Counted from the stretch's first letter, positions 1 to 8,304 are shown. The stretch: DNA of 64,000 bases from Salidesulfovibrio onnuriiensis (GCF_008001235.1 NZ_CP040751.1:3475501-3539500); one strand, 5' to 3'. Notes: a model not told the origin generated them from the letters alone. A program made the numbers and translations.

Positions 1-71
1 AAGCCAAGCAGGCCACCATCGACGAAGTGCGCGAAGGTGTGCGGGACGTGTTCAACGGCCTCTTCAACTAG
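1..71 (+). CDS. C-terminal end of an unidentified protein (partial)
   Basis: A gene enters from the left; only its last 22 codons are present, ending in FNGLFN and a TAG stop at 69-71. The tail is a charged helix-like stretch (IDEVREGVRDVF). It is followed 20 bp later by an intrinsic terminator, which supports a real gene end. Too little remains to name a family. Confidence 0.6.
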   Translation, partial: AKQATIDEVREGVRDVFNGLFN

Positions 72-90
72 CCCGGCTATATGGAAACAG

Positions 91-120
91 GGCCGCTCCG
101 GAAGGGGCGGCCTTTTTTTT
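91..120 (+). terminator. Intrinsic terminator of the left-edge gene
   Basis: A 9-bp GC-rich stem (91-99 with 104-112, one G-T wobble, loop GGAA) is followed by eight T residues (113-120). The TAA stop of the convergent gene lies at the end of the same T run. Confidence 0.85.
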
Positions 121-709
121 ATCCCATCATGTGGAAGATGTGGGGAAGCGGGGCCAGGTTCTCGCTGGAATCCCGGCGCTGGCTGTCGGCGGCCCGTCCC
201 TCGTAGGTGATGTTGTGGATCAGGTTGATCCTCTTGGGCTCGTTGAGCACCTGGCTTAATTCGTGGATCTCCAGAAGCACCATGTCCTGGTCGAACCCGT
301 CCACGCCGTCCCAGCGGAAGGTGACCGAACCGATGCCCGTGGCCCGGCACACGCCGAGAATCTCCTTCTTGCGCAGCCGCTCGGTCATCTTGGAGAGGCG
401 GATCTTGTGGCTTTCCTCCTCGATCCTCTCGAACTCCTGCGACACGCCGTCCAGAAAGACCTCGAAACAGAAATGCTTGCCGCCCAGGAGTACACCGGAC
501 TTGGCATAGACCCTCGAAACCGCGCGCCCTGTCTTTTCCCTGACCTCCTGCCAGAGATCCCCGGAATCCTCATGCGAAGCCAGCTGACCGAGCATCCTGG
601 CCCACCCCTTGGTGCCGTAAGCCTGCATACCCGCCTTGATCATGTGGCGATCCAGGTGGAGCAGGCCGACGGTGTAGAAATCACCAAGAAGAGATATTTC
701 CAACTTCAT
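119..709 (-). CDS. Hypothetical soluble protein, 196 aa
   Basis: Intact 196-codon gene starting MKLEISLLGDF. No signal peptide or membrane segment is visible. The middle (residues ~85-115) is charged and probably helical (EFERIEEESHKIRLSKMTERLRKKE), and the C-terminal half is mixed alpha/beta. GC-rich codon use matches the neighbours. It lies downstream of the TPR gene on the same strand with 35 bp between them, so the two may be co-transcribed. Its stop codon sits in the T tract of the convergent terminator. I do not recognise the family. Confidence 0.7.
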   Translation of the reverse strand: MKLEISLLGDFYTVGLLHLDRHMIKAGMQAYGTKGWARMLGQLASHEDSGDLWQEVREKTGRAVSRVYAKSGVLLGGKHFCFEVFLDGVSQEFERIEEESHKIRLSKMTERLRKKEILGVCRATGIGSVTFRWDGVDGFDQDMVLLEIHELSQVLNEPKRINLIHNITYEGRAADSQRRDSSENLAPLPHIFHMMG

Positions 710-744
710 CGAAATACTTGTTCCTTGTTCGTTAGCGAAAAAAG

Positions 745-1692
745 CTAGGTATCATCCTGATCGGGCTTTTCAATGATATTCGACCCGGCCGTCGTGACAA
801 TCGAATCCGGCAGCCCGCCCAGGGCCTTGTACAGGCGCGTGGCCTCCAAGCCGACACCCTCGGGAACGGGCGGTTTTTCATACTTGGTCAGCAGGGCCTT
901 GTCCCTGTACAGGGCGTCTATAAGCCGGCATAGGCCCAAGGCCGGGGTGAGATTGTCGTTAATTTCCAGAGCCGCCTTCAGGTTCTCAAAACATTTGTTC
1001 CAATCCCCCTGCTCGTAAAAGACGCGGGCCAGGTTGTAATAGAGGTGCTCGTCCTCATCGACGCAGAATTCCAGGGCACGGGCGTAATAGCGCGCCGCCT
1101 CGTTGAACATGCGCCCCTTACGCAGGGAGATGCCGAACTCGTTGAACAGGTGCTTGTGCTCCTCCTGGAAGGCGGCCTCCATGTTCACCAGCTGCTTGAA
1201 CACGGCCTGGGCATGGGAAATCTTCCTTAGCTCGGTGTATACGATACCGAGCCCGAAGATGGCCCGAACGTTTTCCTCGTCCACCTCAAGGGCCAGGGTG
1301 TACTGTTCTTCCGCGCCTTCCAGCTCGTCCTCGTGCCTCAGCGCATCCCCTTTATCCAGGGTATCGTGCAGATGACGCATGGCGGGCCCCACCTTGGCAA
1401 GGTGGATCTCGACCTCGGGAGCGTACTCCTGCATGAGCTGGTCAAAGGTGATGGATTCGGCCTTTCCCGTGGGAACGAAATGGGAATTGACTTTCTTGAT
1501 CTGGAAATCATCCTCTCCGGTCTGTTCCACATACCAGAGAATCTTGGATTTCTGCTTCTTGGCGGTGGTGCCTGAGCCTATTTTGATCTCGCGCACGGAC
1601 GAAAACACGCAGGAAAGAGGGTCCTTGTCGCTATCGACCCCTTTGCATGCAAATTCCTTGGCGGCATTGTTTCCGTGTTTTTCCGAAGGCAT
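745..1692 (-). CDS. Tetratricopeptide-repeat protein
   Basis: 315 aa. The first ~110 residues are a non-repeat region with basic patches (TTAKKQKSKILWYVEQ). From about residue 118 onward there are successive TPR units, recognisable in EGAEEQYTLALEVDEENVRAI, a second around FNEAARYYARALEF and a third around WNKCFENLKAALEIN. No signal peptide, so it is probably a cytoplasmic protein-protein interaction scaffold. It precedes the 196-aa hypothetical gene on the same strand. The partner cannot be deduced from sequence; TPR assignment is firm, specific role unknown. Confidence 0.8.
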   Translation of the reverse strand: MPSEKHGNNAAKEFACKGVDSDKDPLSCVFSSVREIKIGSGTTAKKQKSKILWYVEQTGEDDFQIKKVNSHFVPTGKAESITFDQLMQEYAPEVEIHLAKVGPAMRHLHDTLDKGDALRHEDELEGAEEQYTLALEVDEENVRAIFGLGIVYTELRKISHAQAVFKQLVNMEAAFQEEHKHLFNEFGISLRKGRMFNEAARYYARALEFCVDEDEHLYYNLARVFYEQGDWNKCFENLKAALEINDNLTPALGLCRLIDALYRDKALLTKYEKPPVPEGVGLEATRLYKALGGLPDSIVTTAGSNIIEKPDQDDT

Positions 1693-1953
1693 AACCCACC
1701 ACTAAGACATCGTATATACTTGGATTTTGCTGTTATAAAGGAAGAACGTCCATTTTGCCAGCATTAAACGGACATGAACGCACGCCAAAATATTGCTTCC
1801 GGCCCCACAGGGCTGGACATTGGCCGCCCAGGTCTTATCATGTCCCTTCCGGGCAACCCGCATCGTTGCCAGCAGGACGCTTTTCCGCTATGGAAAAGGC
1901 CCGTATACGGGTACGCCCCATACGGCCTGGAAAAAGAAATCGGGAGAATATGT

Positions 1954-2211
1954 ATGCCCATTTTTGAATACGTCTGTGAAAAGTGCGGAAACGAATTCGA
2001 GGAACTGGTCTTCGACCGCAACGAACACCCGCCCTGCCCCAAATGCCAATCCGTGCAGACCAGTAAGCTCATGTCCGCTGTCCGCTCCAAGGTCGGCTCC
2101 GGCGCAGCCGGCGGAGAATCCCAAGGCGAGGCCCCCTCGACGCCGAGCACGTCCTCCTCTTCCCCCTGCGCGGGCTGTTCCGGGGGCAACTGCTCCACCT
2201 GCGGAAGCTAG
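1954..2211 (+). CDS. FmdB-type zinc-ribbon regulatory protein
   Basis: 85 aa starting MPIFEYVCEKCG, the hallmark N-terminus of the FmdB/CxxC-CxxC regulatory family. The zinc ribbon is C8/C11 and C28/C31. A Gly/Ser/Pro-rich linker follows and the protein ends in a second cysteine cluster (CAGCSGGNCSTC). The start at 1954 has GGAGAA just upstream; reading back to an in-frame ATG at 1774 would add 60 residues that do not look like the family. It lies 33 bp upstream of hemC on the same strand. The family is small and metal-binding; its molecular role is poorly defined. Confidence 0.85.
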   Translation: MPIFEYVCEKCGNEFEELVFDRNEHPPCPKCQSVQTSKLMSAVRSKVGSGAAGGESQGEAPSTPSTSSSSPCAGCSGGNCSTCGS

Positions 2212-2244
2212 CCCTGTTCCCATTCCACACAAGGATTTCATTTC

Positions 2245-3183
2245 ATGAAGGACACCATTGTCATTGCCACTCGCGGCAGCAAGCTTGCCCTGTGGCAGGC
2301 TGAGCATATTTCCGCGCGCCTGCGCGAAGAGCACCCCGGCCTGGCCGTGGAACTGCTCAAGATCAAGACCAAAGGCGACAAGATCCTGGACGTGCCCCTG
2401 GCCAAGGTTGGCGGCAAGGGCCTGTTCGTCAAGGAGATCGAGGAAGCGCTCCTGGACGGCCGCGCCGACATCGCCGTGCATTCCATGAAGGATGTACCCA
2501 CGGAACTGCCCGACGGCCTGGAAGTGGGCGTGATCCCCGAGCGGGAGGACCCCACAGACACCCTGCTCTCCGTCAGGTACGACGGCCTGGACGGCCTGCC
2601 CCAGGGAGCCCTGGTGGGCACCTCGAGCCTGCGCCGCCAGTCCCAGCTGGCCGCCCTGCGCCCGGACCTGAAGATCGAATCCCTGCGCGGCAACCTGGAC
2701 ACCCGAGTGGCCAAGCTCCTGGACGGGCAGTACGACGCCATTGTGGTGGCCACCGCAGGCCTCAACCGCCTGGATATTTCCGCGCCCAAAAGCACCATTC
2801 TCGGTCCGCCGGACTTTCTTCCGGCCGTGGCCCAGGGCGCCCTGGGCATCGAATACCGCGTGGCCGACGAGGAAGTGCAGGACATGCTCGCCTTCCTGAA
2901 CCACGACCACACCAAGCATCAGGTCCTGGCCGAACGAGGCTTCCTCACCGGTCTCGACGGCGGCTGCCAGGTGCCCATCGCGGCATGGTCCGTGATCGAG
3001 GGCAACACCCTCAGGCTCACGGGCTTTGTGGCCGATACGGACGGATCCCGTCCCATCCGCCTGGAAACGGTGGGGGCCGTGGACGATGCCTGGGAACTGG
3101 GCATGGGCCTGGCCCAGGACGTGCTGGCCGCCGGCGGGGACGAGATCCTGGCCGAGGTCTATCAGCGCGAATCGGGAGCCTAG
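2245..3183 (+). CDS. hemC: Porphobilinogen deaminase (hydroxymethylbilane synthase)
   Basis: 312 aa, normal length. It condenses four porphobilinogen molecules to hydroxymethylbilane in tetrapyrrole synthesis, in the cytoplasm. Visible signatures: N-terminal [12 protein letters not shown], catalytic Asp in HSMKD (D83), the substrate-binding arginines around SSLRRQ and SLRGNLDTR, and C241 in [10 protein letters not shown], which carries the dipyrromethane cofactor. AAGGA lies about 10 bp before the ATG. The product feeds uroporphyrinogen III made by the CobA-HemD fusion encoded at 41056-42561. A small helix-hairpin-helix gene follows after 2 bp, suggesting translational coupling. Confidence 0.97.
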   Translation: MKDTIVIATRGSKLALWQAEHISARLREEHPGLAVELLKIKTKGDKILDVPLAKVGGKGLFVKEIEEALLDGRADIAVHSMKDVPTELPDGLEVGVIPEREDPTDTLLSVRYDGLDGLPQGALVGTSSLRRQSQLAALRPDLKIESLRGNLDTRVAKLLDGQYDAIVVATAGLNRLDISAPKSTILGPPDFLPAVAQGALGIEYRVADEEVQDMLAFLNHDHTKHQVLAERGFLTGLDGGCQVPIAAWSVIEGNTLRLTGFVADTDGSRPIRLETVGAVDDAWELGMGLAQDVLAAGGDEILAEVYQRESGA

Positions 3184-3185
3184 CC

Positions 3186-3467
3186 ATGCCGGACCGGGAC
3201 ATGGCCCTGCAGGAACTGCAACGAATCCCCGGCGTGGGCCCCAGCCTGGCGGACGACCTGTACCGCCTGGGCTTTCGCCATGTGGAAGACCTGCGCGACA
3301 AGGATCCGGAAGCCATCTACCGCAGCCTCATGGCACTCGAGGGAACCCATGTGGACCGCTGCGTGCTCTATGTCTTCCGGTGCGCCGTCTACTTCGCTTC
3401 CAATTCCCTCCACGACGAGGAACTGCTCAAATGGTGGAATTGGAAGGATCGGGAAAACCTGCAATAA
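3186..3467 (+). CDS. Helix-hairpin-helix protein of the Cdd1 ('pathogenicity locus') family
   Basis: 93 aa. A helix-hairpin-helix DNA-binding signature is clear near the N-terminus (LQRIPGVGPSLADDLYRLGF, residues ~9-28), followed by VEDLRDKDPEAIY and the conserved DRCVLYVFRCAVYFAS block, ending in KWWNWKD. That order matches the small Cdd1-like family. The ATG lies 2 bp after the hemC stop, so it is almost certainly in the same transcript. The family name is historical and does not imply virulence here; a nucleic-acid-binding role is inference from the HhH motif. Confidence 0.8.
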   Translation: MPDRDMALQELQRIPGVGPSLADDLYRLGFRHVEDLRDKDPEAIYRSLMALEGTHVDRCVLYVFRCAVYFASNSLHDEELLKWWNWKDRENLQ

Positions 3468-3563
3468 CAACCTGTTAAGCAAAGCCAAACACCCCCTAAA
3501 CATTTTCATCAATCCTCCGATAAAGAAGGTAGCAAGAGATGCAACCGTACAAGGAGGTACACA

Positions 3564-3770
3564 ATGGTTGAAACACTGGGAGTGCTGAATGGGACGGCCA
3601 AGAACAACCTGGCCGAGACCATGAAGAATTTGAATAAGTTGAGGATGCGCCGCCAGGTTTATGAAAACCCCGAGTTCGCGCGCCAGCTGGTCAAGATCGA
3701 AGCCACCGCCACCTACAACGCCCGAGGCGACGTGGTCCAGGCGGTATCCGGAGATCTTGGAAATGCCTAA
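3564..3770 (+). CDS. Small hypothetical protein, 68 aa
   Basis: 68 aa, MVETLGVLNG... with a basic, helical middle (LNKLRMRRQVYENPEFARQLVKIEATATYNARGD is broken here only by family-neutral residues). An excellent AAGGAGGT site lies 8 bp upstream of the ATG, and a strong 17-bp terminator follows 28 bp after the stop, so it is a genuine, separately terminated gene. No membrane segment or cysteine. I do not recognise a family. Confidence 0.75.
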   Translation: MVETLGVLNGTAKNNLAETMKNLNKLRMRRQVYENPEFARQLVKIEATATYNARGDVVQAVSGDLGNA

Positions 3771-3798
3771 ATCCACCGGCAAAGCCGGGAACAGGAAA

Positions 3799-3845
3799 AA
3801 ATCGGCCTGACAGTTCATACCAACTGTCAGGCCGATTTCTTTTAT
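3799..3845. terminator. Strong terminator with perfect 17-bp stem
   Basis: Perfect 17-bp inverted repeat (3799-3815 with 3822-3838, 6-base loop), A-rich on the left and followed by TTCTTTTA on the right. It ends the 68-aa gene and can also act leftward for the convergent arfB transcript. Confidence 0.9.
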
Positions 3846-3917
3846 GGCTGTAAAAAAAACGTCTACTGCGATGCCACACATAAAATCAGATCAGCGGTCA
3901 CCGGTTTCATCACCCAA

Positions 3918-4349
3918 TCACCAGTCATCGCGGCGGGGAGAGCGGCGCATGCGCTTCTTTTCGGCGAGGCGGCGCTTGCGGTCCTGGGTTCGGCGCACCG
4001 AACTCAAGGTGGGCATGGTGGGCTTGCGCGGGGTCACGGGCTTAAGGGCCCAGCGCATGAGTTCCACAAAACGATCCAGCACGGCATCCCGATTGCCCTT
4101 CTGGGAACGGAAGTCATGGGCGGAAATGCGCAGCACGCCGTTCTTGTCCATGCGGCGGCGCAGCTTGCCCCGCACCGAGACCTTCTGCAGCTGGGTCAGG
4201 CTCCGGGTCTTTTCCACGTCGAAGAAAACCGTGGCCTTGGTGGCCGTGGTGTTCACGTGCTGGCCCCCGGGCCCGGGCGAACGGCTGAAGCTGAAACGCA
4301 ACTCCTCTTCCGGAATCGAGACCTTGTCGTTGATGTAAATCATGCTCAT
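3918..4349 (-). CDS. arfB: Peptidyl-tRNA hydrolase ArfB (ribosome rescue)
   Basis: 143 aa from the chosen ATG (a second in-frame ATG lies 6 bp downstream). RF-1 catalytic domain with the GGQ motif (residues 28-30, [12 protein letters not shown]), the HDFRSQKGN block, and a basic C-terminal tail rich in Arg/Lys ([18 protein letters not shown]) that in this family threads into the mRNA channel of stalled ribosomes. It hydrolyses peptidyl-tRNA on ribosomes lacking a stop codon. A longer reading from 4385 is possible but adds a Gly/Arg segment not typical of the family. Confidence 0.92.
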   Translation of the reverse strand: MSMIYINDKVSIPEEELRFSFSRSPGPGGQHVNTTATKATVFFDVEKTRSLTQLQKVSVRGKLRRRMDKNGVLRISAHDFRSQKGNRDAVLDRFVELMRWALKPVTPRKPTMPTLSSVRRTQDRKRRLAEKKRMRRSPRRDDW

Positions 4350-4397
4350 GCGGGCATCATGGCACGGCCCCCCGCGCCCACGCAACCGTCTTTTCCG

Positions 4398-4425
4398 TTG
4401 ACACCGCCCCCTTTTCGGTTACCCT
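4398..4425 (+). promoter_or_regulatory. Sigma70-like promoter for the ychJ-like gene
   Basis: TTGACA at 4398-4403, a 16-bp spacer and TACCCT at 4420-4425, about 28 bp before the ATG. The -35 is consensus and the -10 is weak. Confidence 0.45.
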
Positions 4426-4453
4426 CCGGCACATTGAAAACAAGGAGTTTCCC

Positions 4454-4939
4454 ATGAAAGAATGCCCCTGCGGTTCCGGCAAGGACTTCGAAGCCTGCTG
4501 CGAGCCATATATTACCGGTAAGGAAAACGCCCCCACCGCCGAAGCGCTCATGCGCTCCCGGTACAGCGCCTATGCAACGGGGCATGTGGACTATCTCCAT
4601 GAAAGCCTGGCCCCCGAAAAGCAGTCCGAGCACGACCCCGAAGCCGTGCGCGACTGGGCCGAAAAGTCCGAATGGCTCGGCCTGACCATCATGGACACCA
4701 AGGCGGGCACGGAAAAGGACGAAACCGGCGAAGTGAGCTTTGCCGCCAAGTTCCGCCAGAACAACATGGTGCAGGAACACCGGGAGCACAGCCAGTTCCG
4801 CAAGGAGGACGGCAAGTGGTTCTATGTGGACGGCTACCTGCTTCCCCCGGCCACAGTGCGCAACGAAAACAAGGTGGGCCGCAACGAGCCCTGCCCCTGC
4901 GGTTCCGGCAAAAAATACAAGAAGTGTTGCGGCAAATAA
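4454..4939 (+). CDS. YchJ-family protein with two SEC-C zinc motifs
   Basis: 161 aa. It begins with a SEC-C metal-binding motif ([17 protein letters not shown]) and ends with a second ([17 protein letters not shown]). Between them is the NTF2-like YchJ domain ([21 protein letters not shown] at ~29-49, then [20 protein letters not shown]). SEC-C motifs bind zinc and resemble the SecA C-terminus. AAGGAG lies upstream of the ATG, and a clear terminator follows the stop. Cellular function is unknown; the family assignment is secure. Confidence 0.9.
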   Translation: MKECPCGSGKDFEACCEPYITGKENAPTAEALMRSRYSAYATGHVDYLHESLAPEKQSEHDPEAVRDWAEKSEWLGLTIMDTKAGTEKDETGEVSFAAKFRQNNMVQEHREHSQFRKEDGKWFYVDGYLLPPATVRNENKVGRNEPCPCGSGKKYKKCCGK

Positions 4940-4959
4940 GCCGTGCTTACAGAATATGA

Positions 4960-4994
4960 AAAGGCCCGGAGGTTTTCCTCCGGGCCTTTTTTTT
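4960..4994 (+). terminator. Intrinsic terminator of the ychJ-like gene
   Basis: 13-bp stem (4960-4972 with 4977-4989), tetraloop TTTT and a run of eight T residues. The A-rich left arm may also serve the convergent 62-aa gene. Confidence 0.9.
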
Positions 4995-5003
4995 CGCGCT
5001 GCC

Positions 5004-5192
5004 CTACTGCTCTCTTCGCTTCAAAAACGGGATAATGATGAACACCATTGACGGCACTATGATGCCGCTGAGCACCAGCGTACGCACGGGCAGGGGCAGG
5101 GAAACGCCGGACATGTTCATGCCAAGGCTGATTCCGGTGACCATAATCCAAACACATACCCAGACCTTGAGAGTAAACTTGAATTTAGCCAT
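5004..5192 (-). CDS. Small two-helix membrane protein (DUF2798-like)
   Basis: 62 aa from the ATG at 5192 (MAKFKFTLKVWVCVWIM...). Two hydrophobic segments are visible, ~8-27 and ~37-55, with a charged C-terminus (LKRREQ), so it is a small inner-membrane protein. The ISLGMNMSG and VPSMVFIIIPFLKR parts resemble DUF2798 proteins, but I hold that loosely. Its start overlaps the 3' end of the marR gene by 8 bp on the same strand, so it is probably translationally coupled to the regulator and under the same operator. A longer start at 5222 is less likely. Confidence 0.65.
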   Translation of the reverse strand: MAKFKFTLKVWVCVWIMVTGISLGMNMSGVSLPLPVRTLVLSGIIVPSMVFIIIPFLKRREQ

Positions 5193-5637
5193 CGTCTTCC
5201 TCCTGTGTTGCCATGTGCTCATCCAACAGGGAGTAGTACCCCGGCAAGAGTTCCTGCAGCTTTCGAAGCGCCTTGTCGGTGAGAATCACCAACTTGGCGC
5301 GCTTGTCGTTTTCAAGTTTCTCAAACTCCACGAAACCGGCCTTGGCCATCGACTGCAGCGTCCGGGTCAGCACCGGTTTGGAAACATCGATACGCTCACG
5401 GATCCCGCTGGGGGTCAGGCCATTTGCCTCGGGGTCGCGATGGATGACTATGCAGATCAGAAACCTGAGCTGCGAAAAATCGTGTGCGGAGAAATAGGTA
5501 TCTATCCTTCGGATGAGCATGCTGGCACGGTGCATCAGCTTGAGCGCTCCCTCCACGGACGCGACATTCATTTCCGGAAACCTTGATTTGTAGTTTTCCA
5601 GTATCCGCCTGGAAGGCAGCTCTTTGAGAAAAAACAT
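5185..5637 (-). CDS. MarR-family transcriptional regulator
   Basis: 150 aa starting MFFLKELPSRR. The winged-helix fold is visible: LTPSGIRERIDVSKPVLTRTL is the recognition region (~82-102), followed by MAKAGFVEFEKLENDKRAKLVILTDKAL, the DxR wing (DKRAK) typical of MarR proteins. The N-terminal and C-terminal helices would form the dimer. A 26-bp near-perfect palindrome sits on its own promoter just upstream, so autorepression is very likely. It is followed by a small overlapping membrane protein gene that is probably in the same regulated transcript. The ligand is unknown. Confidence 0.9.
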   Translation of the reverse strand: MFFLKELPSRRILENYKSRFPEMNVASVEGALKLMHRASMLIRRIDTYFSAHDFSQLRFLICIVIHRDPEANGLTPSGIRERIDVSKPVLTRTLQSMAKAGFVEFEKLENDKRAKLVILTDKALRKLQELLPGYYSLLDEHMATQEEDDG

Positions 5638-5656
5638 CCTGCACCTCTTGTTGCTC

Positions 5657-5682
5657 AAGTTAGTTATCATGATAACGAACTT
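5657..5682. promoter_or_regulatory. MarR operator, 26-bp palindrome
   Basis: The centre GTTATCATGATAAC (5663-5676) is a perfect 14-bp palindrome. Allowing one mismatched pair (5662/5677), symmetry extends over 26 bp, flanked by AAGTT and AACTT. It covers the -10 region of the marR promoter. Confidence 0.85.
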
Positions 5683-5696
5683 GTATGCATTGTCAA
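5669..5696 (-). promoter_or_regulatory. marR promoter
   Basis: On the minus strand TTGACA (5691-5696), a 16-bp spacer, and TATCAT (5669-5674). The -10 lies inside the palindromic operator, fitting autorepression. Confidence 0.75.
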
Positions 5697-5698
5697 CA

Positions 5699-5732
5699 GA
5701 AAAGCCCCGAAGGCGAACCTCCGGGGCTTTTG
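5699..5732 (-). terminator. Terminator of the cytochrome b / octaheme operon
   Basis: Inverted repeat of about 14 bp with one mismatch around the loop CGAA; read leftward it is followed by TTTTCTGTT. It lies 13 bp beyond the cytochrome b stop and separates that operon from marR. Confidence 0.8.
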
Positions 5733-5744
5733 TTTCGCGTTGTC

Positions 5745-6401
5745 CTATTCCCTTTCGGTCTTCTTTTCCCAGTCTTCCACATCCATGCCTTCGGGCACCT
5801 CTTCCCAGCCGGTGATCATGGCCTCCACATGGGCGGATACGGTATGCCCCGTGGTGGTCATGTACACGTGCACGATGAGGAATATGAGGATGGCGAACCC
5901 GCCGATGAGGTGCAGGGCCGCCAGCACCTTCAGGCTGATGAACGAAGCGATGCCCCACTTGGCCCAGTCGTTGTAGCCCCAGTAAAGCAGCCCCGTGATC
6001 ATCTGTAGCGGAAGCAGAATGGCGGTGAGCCCCAGGTAGGTCAGACGCTGCATGGGATTGTGCTTGGCGGCTTCGCTCTTCTGCACCGGATGCGGCTCGC
6101 CCCGGAAGATGCCGTGGGCGTAGTACCTGGCCACCTCGAAGAGCTTCCTGGTGGTGGGGATGTACTGTTTGTACTCATGGGTCACGAACATCCAGAAGAC
6201 GATGAACACGAACAGGATGAGCCAGGTGATGCCAATGGTGTTGTGCAGGTTCACGGCGTCCATGAACCCGAAGACGTCGATGGAGCCGTGCACCTCAAAG
6301 CCCGTAAGCAGCAGCAGGATGATGAGCAGTCCCTGGACCCAGTGCCAGAAACGCTCGAACCGCGAGTAGAGGTAGATCTTTTTCATCTTGTGTTCACTCA
6401 T
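5745..6401 (-). CDS. Membrane cytochrome b (b561 / Ni-hydrogenase type)
   Basis: 218 aa with four hydrophobic segments (~22-41, 55-76, 118-137, 158-181). Histidines placed for two b hemes are visible in FERFWHWVQG, DAVNLHNTIG, LHLIGGF and FLIVHVYMTTTGH. The pattern matches the PF01292-type cytochrome b that passes quinol electrons to periplasmic partners such as thiosulfate reductase. The start lies 2 bp after the stop of the octaheme cytochrome c gene, so the two form an operon, and this protein is the likely quinol oxidase/electron donor for it. Terminator immediately downstream. Confidence 0.88.
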   Translation of the reverse strand: MSEHKMKKIYLYSRFERFWHWVQGLLIILLLLTGFEVHGSIDVFGFMDAVNLHNTIGITWLILFVFIVFWMFVTHEYKQYIPTTRKLFEVARYYAHGIFRGEPHPVQKSEAAKHNPMQRLTYLGLTAILLPLQMITGLLYWGYNDWAKWGIASFISLKVLAALHLIGGFAILIFLIVHVYMTTTGHTVSAHVEAMITGWEEVPEGMDVEDWEKKTERE

Positions 6402-6403
6402 GG

Positions 6404-8122
6404 CTAGTCCTCCTTGCGCCTGAGCCCGGATATGAAGCGCATGAATCCATGCAGGATCACGGCCACGAGCGCGACTCCCGCGCCGACCCAGCCGAACATG
6501 TCGATGGTGGAGACCGTGTCACGCCCCGGCATGTAGACCTCGGTGATGTTCGAAAGCCGACTCTGGCGGGTGTGGCACTGGGCGCATTCCAGGGCCGCCG
6601 TCTTGGGTGCCACCATGTGGGTGGCCGGGAAGACATAGGCGGTGTTCACGAACCCGAACTCGCCGCTGTACTTGTAGCCCGCATACTTCATGCCCGCCGC
6701 AATGGCCCTGTTCCAGTCGAACGTCTTCCAGAACGCGTCCTTGTCGTCCTTGCCGCGCGGAAAGAGATGCGGAATGACCATGACGTTGTTGCTGCGGTCA
6801 TACGGCGTCTTGCCGCGATGCACCTTGAAGGGCATGATCCGCGAATTGGGATCGTCCACCGAACCGATGGGACGGCTCACCCAGACCTCGTGGCTGGGAT
6901 CGATGGTATCTTCCACGGTGACGTGCCCCATGGCGCCGTTGAACCAGAAGTACTCCGGCACCACATTCTTTTCCCAGACGAATTCGCCCTTTTTCTTGTC
7001 AAAGGCGGGCTTGCCGTTCTCGCCCATGACCACGGCCTTGCCGTCCATAAGGGTCCCGGCCTTGGACCAGTCCCACCACATCTTGGTGGGCTGGGCGCGG
7101 GCAAACTGCGGGATATGACAGGCCTGGCAGGCCAGCTTGTCGGTGTGGTCGTTGAGCTTGGCGTCCATGCCACCGCTCTCGTGGGGCCGGGTTCCGTGGC
7201 AGGATTCGCACATGATCTTGTCGCCCAGGTCGTCCTGGAGCAGGCTCTTGCGGTCCACGGCGGCGGGCTTGCCGTAGATGCGGCCAGCCACGTGGTGGTT
7301 GCGCGTGGTGTGGCAGCGGGCGCAGGAAAAATCCTGGCCGCCGGACTCCACGGAGCCCATGTGCACGTCCAGGTCCTTGACCGGGTTGACCAGGGAGGAA
7401 TCCAGGTCGCCGTGCTTGACCGCGTCTCCCCCGCCGCCGAAGAAGTGGCAGGTGCCGCAGTTGCGCCGCGAGGGGCGTCCCACGCTCTGGGCCACCTTGG
7501 CCCAGTCAGGCGCGTAGTAGGTCTTGCCGTTGCTCTTGAAAAACTTGCCCTTCTGCTTGCCCGGGTTGTCCGGGTCGGGGACGTAGGGCGCGGGGTATCC
7601 GGCCCCGGCCGGGAATTTCTTGTAGGTGCCGGTCTGCTCGTGGCAGACCAGACAGTCCACCTTGTCCTGGGAGGTAAAATCAAAGGTCTTGTCCTTCCAG
7701 CCGTATCCGGCGTGGCAGGAGGTGCAGCGCGGCTCGTTGCTGACCACGTTGATGCAGAAGTTGTTGACGGCTATTCCACCCTTGCCCAGCTTGGTGGGAT
7801 TGCCGTTGTCGTCCATGTCCCGCCAGGTCCAGTGAATGGTCTTGTGGAACTGCAACGCTGCCTTGTTGTGACATTTCAGGCAGGTTGCGGTGACCTGTTC
7901 GGGCCGGAGCGTCCTCTGCTCCTCTGGGGAGAACTGCAGCTCCTTGAACTTGGTGTGATCCGCAGTCATCGTATTCACGATGGGCTTGGCCTTGGTGGCC
8001 TGGATGGCCATTTCCCGGCCGGGAGCCTTCTCCTCGGTCTGGGCAAAGGCGCTCCAAGCCATGGTCACCAAAAGCGCGACGCACAGCCACGCAGCGGGCC
8101 ATTTCCATTTCCTCGTGCTCAT
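6404..8122 (-). CDS. Octaheme cytochrome c, tetrathionate reductase (OTR) family
   Basis: 572 aa from the ATG at 8122 (MSTRKWKW). A signal peptide (hydrophobic 10-25, ...SAFAQ) is followed by exactly eight CxxCH heme sites: starting at residues 81, 133, 157, 222, 267, 305, 332 and 513. A C-terminal hydrophobic helix (~544-562) ends in RRKED, so the mature protein is anchored on the periplasmic face. Spacing and length fit octaheme tetrathionate/hydroxylamine-reducing cytochromes. Tetrathionate, hydroxylamine or nitrite reduction is known for relatives; the true substrate here is not determined. The cytochrome b gene follows after 2 bp and probably supplies electrons. Confidence 0.9.
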   Translation of the reverse strand: MSTRKWKWPAAWLCVALLVTMAWSAFAQTEEKAPGREMAIQATKAKPIVNTMTADHTKFKELQFSPEEQRTLRPEQVTATCLKCHNKAALQFHKTIHWTWRDMDDNGNPTKLGKGGIAVNNFCINVVSNEPRCTSCHAGYGWKDKTFDFTSQDKVDCLVCHEQTGTYKKFPAGAGYPAPYVPDPDNPGKQKGKFFKSNGKTYYAPDWAKVAQSVGRPSRRNCGTCHFFGGGGDAVKHGDLDSSLVNPVKDLDVHMGSVESGGQDFSCARCHTTRNHHVAGRIYGKPAAVDRKSLLQDDLGDKIMCESCHGTRPHESGGMDAKLNDHTDKLACQACHIPQFARAQPTKMWWDWSKAGTLMDGKAVVMGENGKPAFDKKKGEFVWEKNVVPEYFWFNGAMGHVTVEDTIDPSHEVWVSRPIGSVDDPNSRIMPFKVHRGKTPYDRSNNVMVIPHLFPRGKDDKDAFWKTFDWNRAIAAGMKYAGYKYSGEFGFVNTAYVFPATHMVAPKTAALECAQCHTRQSRLSNITEVYMPGRDTVSTIDMFGWVGAGVALVAVILHGFMRFISGLRRKED

Positions 8123-8270
8123 AGACGCCCCCTCATGGTTGTGTGAACGCCCGTCGCCGGGCGGCAGGTCCCACCCACGCGGCACTCACTTTTGCGACTA
8201 ATCTACCATAAAAGGAGGATAGAGGAAGTATTTTCGGTACTGGCGGCGCATCAACGCGCCGTGAAAACAC

Positions 8271-8304
8271 AAAAACGGGGCCGCTCCGGATGGAACGCCC
8301 CGTT
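8271..8304 (-). terminator. Terminator of the NifX-like gene
   Basis: Stem AACGGGGC/GCCCCGTT (8274-8281 with 8297-8304) read leftward into TTTTTGTGTTTT. It lies 39 bp after the stop at 8344. Confidence 0.75.

Noticed and set aside
1774..1953. 60-residue N-terminal extension of the FmdB-type protein
   Set aside because: Not family-like, and a good ribosome site precedes the internal ATG at 1954.
6449..8146. 565-codon plus-strand frame opposite the octaheme cytochrome
   Set aside because: Antisense shadow, Val/His/Gly-rich with no family signature; the minus-strand gene has eight CxxCH motifs.
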